Notes under the pieces: generated by a model | Seen by the model: the letters and a program-made list of their open reading frames with translations, nothing else | Told to the model about the DNA's origin: nothing | Database searches by the model: none | Shown here: positions 40,194 to 49,602 of the stretch, in pieces | Numbering within the stretch: the first letter of the stretch is position 1 | Layout of the letters: each line of letters starts with the position of its first letter | Program-made: the position numbers and the translations under genes | NCBI RefSeq assembly: GCF_000425545.1 | Contig: NZ_AUDQ01000001.1 | Span: forward strand, 186,001 to 250,000 | DNA length: 64,000 bases | Source of the DNA: Sporosarcina ureae DSM 2281 | GTDB taxonomy: Bacteria; Bacillota; Bacilli; Bacillales_A; Planococcaceae | Direction: 5' to 3'

Positions 40194-40341
40194 ACATCAT
40201 AACCACCTGAATTTTGTTTTTCTCTCATATTCGCCATTTTAATTATAGCATGGGCTTTCCTCTACCAAGTATTACAATTATGTATCAATTGATCAAGCAA
40301 GCATAATAGTAAAAAATAGTGTGTTTTACGGATTTATGTAC

Positions 40342-40379
40342 AAAAAAAGATCGTCCCAAGAAAATCTTGGAGACGATCG
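40342..40379 (-). terminator. cccB terminator
   Basis: GATCGTC.CCAAGA / TCTTGG.GACGATC hairpin followed by seven T on the minus strand; cccB is therefore probably separate from ftsEX. Confidence 0.9.
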
Positions 40380-40388
40380 GAATTCTCA

Positions 40389-40730
40389 TTATTTCTTTTC
40401 AGCTAACCAAGCAGCAACTGCGTCTGCTTCTTCGCCTTGAATAATACCAGGAGGCATAGCGCCTTTACCGTTAATGATAATATCATGGATTTCTTCTTCA
40501 GAGTGTGTAGCTCCAGCTTTGTCTAGTGCTGGACCTGCTCCACCTTCTAAGTTTCCTCCGTGACATGACGCACAGCTTTGTTGTACAACTGCTTCTGCAT
40601 CTACATCAGTAGTAGCTGCACCATTGTCGTTTGCAGCGTCATCTTTTGGGGCAGCGTTATCGTCGCCTCCACCACAAGCGCCGAGAACTAGTGCTGCTCC
40701 GAAGAGTGTAGCTAATAGTTTGTTCTTCAT
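40389..40730 (-). CDS. cccB: Cytochrome c-551 lipoprotein
   Basis: 113 residues. Lipobox LGAC (C19) anchors it to the outer face of the membrane; a low-complexity Asp/Ala/Asn linker leads to a mono-haem class I domain with CASCH (C53, C56, H57) and the axial Met in GAMPPG (M92). Carries electrons in respiration. Precedes ftsEX as in B. subtilis. Ribosome site GGGAGGATATT. Extended -10 TGGTATACT lies about 45 nt upstream. Confidence 0.93.
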   Translation of the reverse strand: MKNKLLATLFGAALVLGACGGGDDNAAPKDDAANDNGAATTDVDAEAVVQQSCASCHGGNLEGGAGPALDKAGATHSEEEIHDIIINGKGAMPPGIIQGEEADAVAAWLAEKK

Positions 40731-40739
40731 GTAATATCC

Positions 40740-41300
40740 TCCCTTTTACTTAAATTTTTCTAACACAACAAGTAGTATACCAAATAACAACCGAATTATG
40801 GTGAAAATAGATGACAAAGTTACAAACTATCCAGGACAATTGTGTTCCCCTTCTATTTCACGCCATAAAAAGCCCTTTTGGTAGTTAATACATATATAGT
40901 ATTGACCAAACATCAGATTCTTAAACATAATATCTTGTTAAATGGTGAAAATAGAGAATACATTCAGCATCCACGAGGAGATTTCCACGGCAGCTGGAGT
41001 CTCTTTCCACAAAATTCTACAGAAAAATTAGTTCAATGTAGATCGTTCTTTGTCACAATCTGTAATATTGTAACCTCTTTGTAATATTTAAAACGCAAAT
41101 GTGACAAAAACTCACATACCTATACAAAAACAAAACAAGTTTTCACTATTCATTTACACTTGAAACAAAAAAAACATTCCATGAACTCTTTTACAAGTAT
41201 CAGCACAACGCTAAAGGTATACTATTCCCTAAATCCTTAACTCAATACGCATGTAACTTCTTTTAACTATGAACAGCCAAGCCAGATTATGATGGATTGT
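40740..41300. other. AT-rich gap upstream of cccB
   Basis: No credible gene. Contains the cccB promoter region and, far upstream at 41100-41116, an inverted repeat TGTGA-N7-TCACA like a CRP/FNR box but with one base too many in the spacer. Confidence 0.5.
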
Positions 41301-41471
41301 AGGGATTGGAGCGGCAGGCGGCGACTCCCGGAGGATCAGCGTGTGCCTTGAGACCCTGGACAGGTGCCTTAATTTCTTCAAAGTACGCAGAAATACGGCA
41401 AAGCGAACCCTTCGCTGTTCGCTTGGCTCAAGCCACGCCCTCGGGAAAGCGTCCGCCTAGAGCGCAAATCC
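41301..41471 (+). repeat. Mosaic structured repeat R6 (core type c)
   Basis: Outer arm GGATTGGAGC faces GCGCAAATCC (partly paired). Core as in R5: CTTGAG / CTCAAG, with the nested TGCC-ATTTCT / AGAAAT-GGCA hairpin and CGAAC / GTTCG. Followed by CCCCACCCCAACAGCC, a tail shared with R3, R7 and R8. Confidence 0.85.
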
Positions 41472-41533
41472 CCCACCCCAACAGCCAAGCGAACGAATAA
41501 TGAACCGCACGAATTGCTACCCACTTACATTGT

Positions 41534-41664
41534 AGGGATTTACGCGTAGGAGGGGCGACTCCCAGAGGATCAGCTCGACAGGTGAGACAACCAAGAGGGA
41601 GCTCGCGACCTGGTTGGCTCACCGCGAGCCCTCAGGAAAGCGTCCCCTCCGTAGCGTAAATCCT
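41534..41664 (+). repeat. Mosaic structured repeat R7 (core type a)
   Basis: Outer arms GGATTTACGC / GCGTAAATCC, a doubly compensated variant of the R3 arms GGATTGGCGC / GCGCCAATCC. Core as in R3 (GGTGAG.CAACCA with TGGTTGgCTCACC; GCTCGCG with CGCGAGC). Tandem with R6, 62 bp apart. Confidence 0.87.
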
Positions 41665-41724
41665 CACCCCAACAGCCATTCAGCCTCTCTACCTCCAAAC
41701 CCACAATGAACCTACCCAAATTAA

Positions 41725-41773
41725 TTAAAAAACAGCCGCAACAAGTCATTAAAAAATGACCTGCCCGGCTGCC
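41725..41773 (-). terminator. prfB terminator
   Basis: CAGCCGggcagGTCATT / AATGACttgttgCGGCTG followed by TTTTTT on the minus strand. Confidence 0.85.
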
Positions 41774-41782
41774 TTAGTATAC

Positions 41783-42887
41783 TTAAGAAATTCTCGAACG
41801 CAAATACGCATTGATAAACTGATCGATCTCGCCATCCATCACAGAACTAACGTTACCCGTCTCCTCATTCGTACGATGATCTTTGACCATCGAATACGGA
41901 TGGAACACATATGAACGAATTTGACTGCCCCAACCGATTTCCTTCTGCTCGCCACGGATATCCGCCAAGCGCGCTTCCTCTTCCTCCACGCGAATCTGGT
42001 AAATCTTCGCCTTCAAAAGATTCATCGCACGCTCACGGTTCTTGATCTGGGAACGTTCCGTCTGACACGTAACAATTGCACCCGTTGGAATGTGAGTCAT
42101 ACGCACAGCAGAGTCCGTCGTGTTAACGTGCTGTCCGCCGGCACCGCTTGAACGATACGTATCAATTTTGATATCTTCCGTCTTCAGATCCAATTCGATG
42201 TCGCCATCAAATTCCGGCATGACTTCAATAGAAGAGAATGACGTATGGCGTCTGCCTGAAGAGTCAAATGGTGAAATCCGAACGAGTCGGTGCACACCTT
42301 TCTCTGCTTTCAAGTAGCCATATGCATTATGCCCTTTGATGCCAAGTGTGACAGACTTCACGCCGGCCTCGTCACCTGCTTGATAATCAAGAGTTTCGAC
42401 TTTAAAGCCATGGTGTTCAGCCCATCGAGTGTACATGCGAAGCAACATCGACGCCCAGTCTTGGGACTCGGTGCCGCCTGCGCCTGAGTGTATTTCAACT
42501 ACTGCACTATTTTTATCAAATTCATCGCTCAATAACATTTGAAGATCAAATTGCTCCATCTTCTTTTTGAACTCTTTTAATTCGGAAATAAGATCCTCTT
42601 GTAACTCTGCGTCTGCTTCTTCTCGCAGAAGTTCAAGCGTCATCTCTAAATTCTCTTGTATTTCGTTCAATTCGTTATATTCGCCTACAATATCTTTCAA
42701 TGCATTCGATTGTGAAATAACTTTCTGCGCTGCGTCCTGGTCATCCCAGAACCCTGGCTCCATCATCATTTCTTCTAATTCCTGCATGCTAGCCTCTTTG
42801 TTTTCTAAGTCAAAGAGACCCCCTAAAGTCCGCTAATTTCTTAGCTGTTTTGTCGAGATCGTTACGAACATCGGATAATTCTATCAT
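41783..42887 (-). CDS. prfB: Peptide chain release factor 2 with programmed +1 frameshift
   Basis: Releases nascent chains at UGA and UAA. The gene starts at ATG 42887 (after GGAGGAAACAATT) and reads 25 codons ([17 protein letters not shown]...) to an in-frame TGA at 42810-42812. The site is AGGGGG (42819-42824), then TCT CTT TGA C: an internal Shine-Dalgarno six bases before a CTT-TGA slip, exactly the conserved prfB autoregulatory site. After +1 slippage GAC (42811-42809) continues the frame to 41783. RF2 marks are SPF ([10 protein letters not shown]) and GGQ (GAGGQHVN). The product is about 367 residues. Confidence 0.97.
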
Positions 42888-42917
42888 AATTGTTTCCTCC
42901 TGAGTGGTTGTTTCTCT

Positions 42918-45416
42918 TTATGCTTTACCGTGGCAGTTTTTGTACTTCTTGCCGCTACCACACGGACAAGGTTCGTTACGTCCGATATTGACCGTACGTC
43001 GGATCGGCTTTTTAGCAACCGGCGCGCCGTCTTCCTTCGGATTGTTTGCTTGACCTTTTGCTACTTCTTCGCGCTCCAAATTATTGCGAATTTCTGCCTT
43101 CATGACATACTTTGTCGCATCGTTTTCAATGGCCAGTAGCATATCTTCAAACATTGCAAATCCTTCTGCTTGGTATTCACGAAGTGGGTCACTCTGTCCA
43201 TAGGCACGTAAATGAATTCCGTTACGAAGCTGATCCATCGCATCGATATGATCCATCCACTTGGTATCAATCGCACGCAACAAGACCACTTTCTCAAATT
43301 CACGCATACGCTCTTCGGACATTTCTTGCTCTTTCTCATTATAGCGCGCAATGACCAATTCGTGAATAAATGTTTGCAACTCTTCTGGTGTTTTACTTTC
43401 TAAGTCTTCGATCGTTACCGTATCTTCAGCTAGTAAGTTTGCTTCCAGATAGTCTTTCAAGCCTTTTGAATACACCGTATTGTCTGCAGTGTGGGTTGCC
43501 ACTACGCGTTCAATCACGGAATGTAACATATTTTCAAGAACGGGGCGAATGTTTTCTGAACCAAGTACTTCATTACGCTCTTTGTAAATCACTTCACGTT
43601 GTTGACGAAGTACATCGTCATATTGCAACAAGCGTTTCCGTGAATCAAAGTTATTCCCCTCTACCCGTTTCTGAGCAGACTCAACTGAACGTGACACCAT
43701 TTTTGATTGGATCGGCGTTTCATCGTCCATACCGAGTTTAGTCATCATCGACTTCATTTGCTCAGAACCGAAACGTCGCATTAATTCATCTTCTAATGAA
43801 AGATAAAACTGCGTAACACCTGGGTCACCTTGACGTCCTGAACGTCCACGGAGCTGATTATCAATTCGTCGTGACTCATGTCGCTCTGTACCGATGACCG
43901 CTAAACCGCCTACGTCTTGGACTTCTTCACCCAGTTTAATATCCGTACCACGACCGGCCATATTAGTTGCGATCGTTACAGCACCTTTTTTACCAGCTTC
44001 TTGAATGATTTCGGCTTCTCGCTCGTGATTCTTCGCGTTCAAGACATTATGCGGAATACCGTATTTTTTCAAGAATGCTGAAATAATTTCTGATGTCTCA
44101 ATTGCAACCGTACCGACTAGCACCGGTTGGCCCTTTTTGTGTCGATCTCTAATATCTTCCGCTACTGCTTTATACTTTCCATCCATCGATGCAAAGATCA
44201 AGTCCGGACGGTCATCACGAGCAATCGGTCGATTGGTCGGAATCGCAATCACGTTCATATTATAGATGTTGCGGAACTCTTCTTCCTCAGTTTTCGCTGT
44301 ACCCGTCATGCCGGACAGCTTTTCATACATACGGAAATAGTTCTGGAACGTAATCGTCGCAAGTGTCATCGACTCGTTCTGAACTTCAAGTCCTTCCTTG
44401 GCTTCAATCGCTTGGTGCAATCCGTCGCTGTAACGACGTCCTTTCATCAAACGACCCGTGAAGGAGTCAACGATGACCACTTCGCCTTCTTCCACCACAT
44501 AGTCTACGTCATTATGCATACTTACATGCGCTTTCAATGACTGATTGATTGCGTGGTTGAGCGTTACGTGTTGTAGATCGAATAAGTTATCGATACTAAA
44601 CGCTTTCTCAGCCGCTTCGATACCTTGTTCTGTCAACACTACACCTTTAGTCGATTCATCGAATGAATAATCTTCTTCCTTTTTCAACGTGATCACAAAG
44701 CGGTTAGCTAAGCGATATAATTCTTGCGCTTTCGCCGCCTGACCGGAAATAATTAATGGTGTCCGTGCTTCATCGACTAAGATCGAGTCGACTTCGTCAA
44801 TTACGGCAAAATGAAGCGGGCGCTGTACTTTATGTTCATTATACAACACCATGTTGTCACGCAAATAGTCGAAACCGAGTTCGTTGTTCGTACTGTATGT
44901 GATGTCAGCTTCATACGCTTCACGTTTCTCTTCTTTACTGAGACTGTTCAAGTTCAAACCTACGTTCATGCCGAGGAATGAATACAACTGCCCCATCTCT
45001 TCCGCGTCACGGCTAGCCAAGTATTCGTTGACTGTTACTACGTGGACGCCTTTGGAAGTCAGTGCATTTAAATAAACGGCGAGTGTAGAAGTCAATGTCT
45101 TCCCCTCACCGGTCTTCATCTCTGCGATATTCCCTTCGTTAAGCGCAGCAGCACCCATAATTTGCACGCGGAATGGGTAGAGTCCGAGCACGCGTCGTGA
45201 GGCCTCACGCACGACAGCAAACGCTTCAGGTTGCAGGTCTTCGATTGTTTCGCCTTGTTGGTAGCGCTCTTTGAATTCATCTGTTTTGGCTGTCAGTTGT
45301 TCGTCAGACAGCTTTTCCATATCGTCAGCCAATAGTTCTACTTGATCGGCAACTTTCTCAAGTCGTTTTAGGTCACGTTTGTTTGGGTCGAACATTTTAT
45401 TTAATACGCCAAGCAT
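42918..45416 (-). CDS. secA: SecA preprotein translocase ATPase
   Basis: 832 residues, typical of Gram-positive SecA1. Walker [16 protein letters not shown]-like [21 protein letters not shown], preprotein-binding and helical domains, GTDIKLG and R-finger [11 protein letters not shown], and the C-terminal zinc/SecB-type tail [14 protein letters not shown]. Drives secretion through SecYEG. Lies 30 nt upstream of prfB on the same strand, the conserved secA-prfB pair. Confidence 0.98.
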   Translation of the reverse strand: MLGVLNKMFDPNKRDLKRLEKVADQVELLADDMEKLSDEQLTAKTDEFKERYQQGETIEDLQPEAFAVVREASRRVLGLYPFRVQIMGAAALNEGNIAEMKTGEGKTLTSTLAVYLNALTSKGVHVVTVNEYLASRDAEEMGQLYSFLGMNVGLNLNSLSKEEKREAYEADITYSTNNELGFDYLRDNMVLYNEHKVQRPLHFAVIDEVDSILVDEARTPLIISGQAAKAQELYRLANRFVITLKKEEDYSFDESTKGVVLTEQGIEAAEKAFSIDNLFDLQHVTLNHAINQSLKAHVSMHNDVDYVVEEGEVVIVDSFTGRLMKGRRYSDGLHQAIEAKEGLEVQNESMTLATITFQNYFRMYEKLSGMTGTAKTEEEEFRNIYNMNVIAIPTNRPIARDDRPDLIFASMDGKYKAVAEDIRDRHKKGQPVLVGTVAIETSEIISAFLKKYGIPHNVLNAKNHEREAEIIQEAGKKGAVTIATNMAGRGTDIKLGEEVQDVGGLAVIGTERHESRRIDNQLRGRSGRQGDPGVTQFYLSLEDELMRRFGSEQMKSMMTKLGMDDETPIQSKMVSRSVESAQKRVEGNNFDSRKRLLQYDDVLRQQREVIYKERNEVLGSENIRPVLENMLHSVIERVVATHTADNTVYSKGLKDYLEANLLAEDTVTIEDLESKTPEELQTFIHELVIARYNEKEQEMSEERMREFEKVVLLRAIDTKWMDHIDAMDQLRNGIHLRAYGQSDPLREYQAEGFAMFEDMLLAIENDATKYVMKAEIRNNLEREEVAKGQANNPKEDGAPVAKKPIRRTVNIGRNEPCPCGSGKKYKNCHGKA

Positions 45417-45597
45417 TTATTGTCACTTCCTCATAGCTTCTTTAATTAGCAGGACGCGCCTGCTAGTTGTAAGTTCGTTGTCTAAGTATTTTTGAGTCAC
45501 AGTCCATTTTAGCATTGTAAAAAGCTAGGTGCAAATGGTGCGCTGTATCTTTTTTCCTAAATTTGATTTGGGTTCAGCTGGAGGTGCTGTTGGGGTT

Positions 45598-45728
45598 GGG
45601 GATTGGTGCTTCGGAGGGGACGCTTTCCTGAGGGCTCGCGGTGAGCCAACCAGTTCGCGTTGCTCTCTTTGGTTGTCTCACCTGTCGAGCTGATCCTCTG
45701 GGAGTCGCCCCTCCTACGCGCCAATCCC
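45598..45728 (-). repeat. Mosaic structured repeat R8 (core type a)
   Basis: Inverted relative to R3. Outer arms GGATTGGCGC / AGCACCAATCC. Core as R3. Flanking sequence CACCCACTCAG also matches the R3 flank, so the two share more than the element itself. Confidence 0.85.
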
Positions 45729-45892
45729 TTGCAATCTGAGTGGGTGACACTAATTGTTGTGCATTGAAGTTAGGATTGTAATCGTTTCTATATTGGCTCT
45801 TGACCCGCCTTTGAACTAAACCAGGTTCAAGTTGTTTTACCCATTCCCATGCTATTAACAGTGAATGATATACGTCTTTCCACTATATTGTT

Positions 45893-46025
45893 AGGATTGT
45901 AACGGAAGCTGGGGGCGACTCTGAGAGGATCAGTGCGAGTTCGAGACCCCGCAGGGAGCGCAGCGGACGAGGAGGCTCGGGCCGCACCCATAAGACAAGC
46001 GTCCCCCAGCTGGAGTGGAAATCCT
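45893..46025 (+). repeat. Mosaic structured repeat R9 (core type b, divergent)
   Basis: Arms GGGGGCGACTC and AAGCGTCCCCC within CAGCTgg. Core TTCGAG / CTCGGG corresponds to CTTGAG / CTCAAG of R2 with a compensated pair. Sits between R8 and the hpf terminator. The 45417-45597 stretch has no gene. Confidence 0.75.
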
Positions 46026-46072
46026 TTCGTACTCACTGATTGTGTTCCATAGTTATTATTTTTGTTCAAGAA

Positions 46073-46106
46073 CAAAAAACAAGCCCAGCCTAAGCTGGAC
46101 TTGTTT
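46073..46106 (-). terminator. hpf terminator
   Basis: AAACAAG.CCCAGC / GCTGGAC.TTGTTT stem followed by T run on the minus strand. Confidence 0.88.
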
Positions 46107-46115
46107 GGGTGCTTA

Positions 46116-46670
46116 TTAATTTGTTTCGATTAGGCCGTATTTGCCGTCTTTACGCTTGTAGACGATGTGCGTGCCGTCGGAATCTGCATCTGTGAAGATG
46201 AAGAAACTGTGGCCTAGCATGTTCATTTGAAGGATCGCTTCCTCTTGATCCATTGGCTTCAAATCGAACTGCTTTGTACGTACTACGTCGAACTCATTGT
46301 CGTCCTCAAGCTCTTCGGTATTATTGCTTTCAACTGACTGGAAGAAAGCTGCTACGCCTTCGCGCTCACGTGATTTACGATTTACACGTGTTTTATATTT
46401 ACGAATTTGACGCTCGAGCTTGTCGACGATTAAATCAACCGCTGCATACATATCGTTGTGACGCTCCTCTGCGCGAAGTGTCAAATTCTTCATTGGAATC
46501 GTAATTTCCACTTTTGTTTGTTTATCACTATAAACTTTCAAGTTAACATTAGCTGTAGCGTTTACACCTTCAGTGAAATAACGCTCCAGTTTCTCAACTT
46601 TCTTTTCAACGTACTCTCTGATCGCCGGAGTAACCTCGACGTTTTCACCGCGAATATTGAAGTCTAACAT
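46116..46670 (-). CDS. hpf: Ribosome hibernation promoting factor, long form
   Basis: 184 residues. The N-terminal S30AE domain (about 1-100: FNIRGENVEVTPAIREYVEKKVEKLERYF) binds the decoding region; the C-terminal domain (about 125-184: KQFDLKPMDQEEAILQMNMLGHSFFIF) dimerises two ribosomes into 100S particles. Equivalent to B. subtilis YvyD/HPF, next to flagellar genes there too. Preceded by GGAGGAG and, further up, a sigma-B-like promoter. Confidence 0.96.
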   Translation of the reverse strand: MLDFNIRGENVEVTPAIREYVEKKVEKLERYFTEGVNATANVNLKVYSDKQTKVEITIPMKNLTLRAEERHNDMYAAVDLIVDKLERQIRKYKTRVNRKSREREGVAAFFQSVESNNTEELEDDNEFDVVRTKQFDLKPMDQEEAILQMNMLGHSFFIFTDADSDGTHIVYKRKDGKYGLIETN

Positions 46671-46716
46671 ATGAACTCCTCCTTTGTTTAAACCCTCACT
46701 ACCTTACTTCTTCATA

Positions 46717-46741
46717 GTACCCTTAAATCCCTTTCTAAAAC
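46717..46741 (-). promoter_or_regulatory. Sigma-B-type promoter of hpf
   Basis: On the minus strand GTTTTA (46736-46741), 13-nt spacer, GGGTAC (46717-46722), against consensus GTTTAA-N12-14-GGGTAT. B. subtilis hpf is induced by sigma-B, which supports the reading. Confidence 0.55.
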
Positions 46742-46788
46742 TTATGAAATATGCGGAATTGTAAAGAAACTTCTGGTATTTGTTGATT

Positions 46789-47160
46789 TCACTCTGCTTC
46801 TTTCTCTTTTCGGGCATGATGTTTTAATTCTTCCGTAATCAGCGCATCTACTTGTTGATCTTCACCAAACTCGAATCCATACTCAAAGCCAAATTCGGTC
46901 TCATTTTTCCAAGCCACATTCCCTAAGATTTCAAAGGGGTGGTTAACGATTGTAAATACTAATTGCAATGCAAGAATTTCTGAACGAACAGGCAGATCTA
47001 GATGCGTCACAAACTTTACTCCGCCTGTGCTAATATCTAAAATTTCACATTGGCCTTCATTAGATAGGCTTTTCTCTTCATTATTTAATTGAATTCGGAA
47101 TGTGGCCGGTATGTATGAATTGAATGAATACCGAAAGTAATCATGGCGATTATAACGCAT
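46789..47160 (-). CDS. PilZ-domain protein
   Basis: 123 residues. Arginine-containing N-terminus (RHDYFRYSF), beta-barrel with the LDISTGGVKF motif (the D/N-x-S-x-x-G signature of c-di-GMP binding), and a helical acidic C-terminus. The spacing between the two N-terminal arginines is one residue longer than the classical RxxxR, so nucleotide binding is probable but not certain. Located between fliT and hpf, which suggests a motility link. No terminator separates it clearly from hpf. Confidence 0.8.
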   Translation of the reverse strand: MRYNRHDYFRYSFNSYIPATFRIQLNNEEKSLSNEGQCEILDISTGGVKFVTHLDLPVRSEILALQLVFTIVNHPFEILGNVAWKNETEFGFEYGFEFGEDQQVDALITEELKHHARKEKEAE

Positions 47161-47193
47161 AGGTTAATTCCCCTCTTCTGAATACCTATATGT

Positions 47194-47225
47194 AAAAAAA
47201 CCGAAAGAGATTCCTCTCTTCCGGT
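47194..47225 (-). terminator. Terminator of the flaG-fliD-fliS-fliT operon
   Basis: ACCGAAAGAGA / TCTCTTCCGGT stem with seven T on the minus strand, directly after fliT. Confidence 0.9.
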
Positions 47226-47227
47226 CA

Positions 47228-47581
47228 TCAGTGCTTCGAATCAAAATAGGCACCGTCTTGAGACATCTTACCATATGGATTTACATAGCTATTCATGTTT
47301 TCTTTTTTGGCTTGGGATTGTGAAATATTTGTGCGTATCGTATTGGTGAAGTGTTCCAGACTAGTCTGTACATCTTTCTCCAAACGAATCAATTCCTTAC
47401 CAAATTCATCTTCTTCCGCTGTGAATGGCTGGACTATTTGTGACTGCAACACGTCTCGTTCATTCAGTATCTTGTCGATTTGTTCGATGACGTCATCACG
47501 CTTTTCTTCCTCTACTACTTGTACAAGCCCAATCAATTGAAGTGAACGGTCTCGCCACATCGTCATTGCAGGTCGAATCAT
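47228..47581 (-). CDS. fliT: FliT-like flagellar chaperone
   Basis: 117 residues, mostly helical and charged (VEEEKRDDVIEQIDKILNERD), no signal peptide. Identification depends on position after fliS and on helical character; FliT sequences are weakly conserved. In B. subtilis FliT is the export chaperone for the FliD cap protein. ATG overlaps the fliS stop (ATGA). Confidence 0.75.
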   Translation of the reverse strand: MIRPAMTMWRDRSLQLIGLVQVVEEEKRDDVIEQIDKILNERDVLQSQIVQPFTAEEDEFGKELIRLEKDVQTSLEHFTNTIRTNISQSQAKKENMNSYVNPYGKMSQDGAYFDSKH

Positions 47582-47979
47582 ATCTCACTCACGTTGGAGT
47601 ATTGCTTCGTACGATTAATCTGGATGACTTGTTTCCACGTATCGCGAAATTCTGTAATGATCCCTGCTGCTTCCTCGAACATTGCTGGATCATTTTGGAT
47701 ATTGCCATCGATCAAGCGACTATTTACGAATTCATACAGAACAAGCATGTTTTTGGACACGTCATAGGATGTATCCAATGTCAGCATCAATTCAGTCACG
47801 ATTGCTTGTGCTTTTTGAATCGCAATATTCTTTTGCTCCAAATTACCTTTAGCCAGCTCCATCTTCGCTTGCTGAATAAATTTGAGGCATCCGTTATAAA
47901 GCATTAATGTTAACTCACCTGGAGTTGAAGTAATTACTGAATTATTTTGATATGTTGCATAAGGGTTATTAGTAGCCAA
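47578..47979 (-). CDS. fliS: FliS flagellin export chaperone
   Basis: 133 residues, all-helical. Family start NPYATYQNNSVITSTPGELTLMLYNGCLKFI is diagnostic. Binds the flagellin C-terminus before export. The flagellin gene itself is not in the window. Confidence 0.95.
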   Translation of the reverse strand: MATNNPYATYQNNSVITSTPGELTLMLYNGCLKFIQQAKMELAKGNLEQKNIAIQKAQAIVTELMLTLDTSYDVSKNMLVLYEFVNSRLIDGNIQNDPAMFEEAAGIITEFRDTWKQVIQINRTKQYSNVSEI

Positions 47980-48013
47980 TTTATGTTATTCTCCTTTTTT
48001 CAAAAAAGTCTCG

Positions 48014-49582
48014 TTACATACCACCAAGTGAATTCATTAACTGTGTAGATTGGTCGTTAGCTCGTTGGAACGCCTTCTCCATTGCAGTAAACTGCTTCCA
48101 GTAACGGTCTTCCATCATCTGCAATTTCCTTTCAAATCGTTCAATTTGTTGATCCATACTTTTCATAGAACGACCAAGTGCATAATTATCATTCACTGTT
48201 GTTGAACTACCTGCTTTTACGGTAATCTTTTTTTGAGCGTCTTGTAATTCTGTACGGTACTTCTGTGCAATTCCATTGTCTTTTCCACCAATTAAATCAT
48301 AGACTGCGTTTGGATTTTCTGAAATCTTAGCACGTAACTTATCTTCATTTATCGTCAATTTACCGTTATCTAAATAATTACTCGTTGTTTCAATTCCTAA
48401 ATCATGTAGACTGATTGTAATTTGTTTTCCTTCTTTGTCGAGACTCTTACCGTCTTTATCAGTAGTGTTTACAGATGCAGACATAATAGAACGTAAATTA
48501 TTTAACATAGAAGAGAGTGCTGGGTCACCTTTTAACGTACCGCTCATAGCTTTTTCTTCCCACAGCTCAATTTCCTTTTCTTTCATATCGGCTTTTTGTT
48601 CAGCTGATAGTGGATGGAAAGACTTGAATTGTTTCTCTTTAATTTTACTGTTCAATTTTTCAATCATTTCATTATAGTCATTGACGAATTCTACAACTGA
48701 ATCAAGAACCTGATCAGTATCTGTAGAGGAACTAAATGTTACTGGGGATGTTGTAGCTTGTTTAAGTGAAACTTCAAATCCATTTATAGTGAATGTGTTA
48801 GAAGGTCGTGTTGTTTCCAAACCATTAAAGGTGAATTTTGCATCTGCTCCATACGATGCTCTAGGTCCTTCGGGTTCAAAAAGAGGAACTAAAGCATCTG
48901 GATTATCAGGATCAGGTGGCTTCGGAGCATTTAATTTTAGGTTCTCTACTAGGTTTGTTTTACTTGAAATCTTGATTATACCTTTCCCGCTATCTTTAGC
49001 ACTCATGGCAATTTTTCCAGTTCCAGAGTCAAAAAATGCGCTAACTCCTGATTTCTCATTAATCTTAGCTAAGAGAGAATCAATAGTATCTGTTTCAAGT
49101 ACTTCAATATCTACTGCATCTTTTCCAGGTGCTGTAATCGTTAATGTGTCTTTGCCTGAAATCATGAATTGGTCTTTTTTAATTTCCATATCTTTAAATT
49201 GTAATGTTTTTGCCTGTGCATCTGTAATTTTTTCATCGCCATGCTTCAGTACACCACTCTGTAAAGTAGCCTGCGTAGCTAACCGCTTCACTTCAATCGT
49301 CCCCGAAAAGTCAGAAGTAGAACCTTTCGCTGTAATACTAACCGCCTTCTCATCAGATACGCTGACGTTTTTCTTCATATACGTACTCTGCTTCATGACG
49401 GTATCAAATAGCTTGTCGCTTGATTTTCTTAAGTCACGGTTCGTGGAACGGTAGTCGTCCAGTTGCCATTGTGTGTATTGTTTCTTTTGTGTAATTTTAT
49501 CAAGAGGGATTCGATGCGCTTTCATCATGTCTCTGATAATTGATTCTGTATCGATTCCCGATGCTAATCCACCGATTCTCAT
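48014..49582 (-). CDS. fliD: FliD flagellar filament cap protein
   Basis: 522 residues. N-terminal D0/D1 segment RIGGLASGIDTESIIRDMM is the FliD_N signature; the C-terminal FliD_C region has coiled-coil heptads ending in ERFERKLQMMEDRYWKQFTAMEKA. The central domains are variable. Caps the growing filament. Same strand as flaG (upstream by 20 nt) and fliS. Confidence 0.95.
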   Translation of the reverse strand: MRIGGLASGIDTESIIRDMMKAHRIPLDKITQKKQYTQWQLDDYRSTNRDLRKSSDKLFDTVMKQSTYMKKNVSVSDEKAVSITAKGSTSDFSGTIEVKRLATQATLQSGVLKHGDEKITDAQAKTLQFKDMEIKKDQFMISGKDTLTITAPGKDAVDIEVLETDTIDSLLAKINEKSGVSAFFDSGTGKIAMSAKDSGKGIIKISSKTNLVENLKLNAPKPPDPDNPDALVPLFEPEGPRASYGADAKFTFNGLETTRPSNTFTINGFEVSLKQATTSPVTFSSSTDTDQVLDSVVEFVNDYNEMIEKLNSKIKEKQFKSFHPLSAEQKADMKEKEIELWEEKAMSGTLKGDPALSSMLNNLRSIMSASVNTTDKDGKSLDKEGKQITISLHDLGIETTSNYLDNGKLTINEDKLRAKISENPNAVYDLIGGKDNGIAQKYRTELQDAQKKITVKAGSSTTVNDNYALGRSMKSMDQQIERFERKLQMMEDRYWKQFTAMEKAFQRANDQSTQLMNSLGGM

Positions 49583-49602
49583 CGTACCTCACACCTTTTT
49601 CG

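Noticed and set aside
42787-42887. prfB as a frameshifted pseudogene or sequencing error
   Set aside because: The site carries every element of the conserved programmed frameshift.
48789-49454. 221-residue plus-strand ORF
   Set aside because: Antisense shadow of fliD; serine/valine-rich composition typical of reverse reading.
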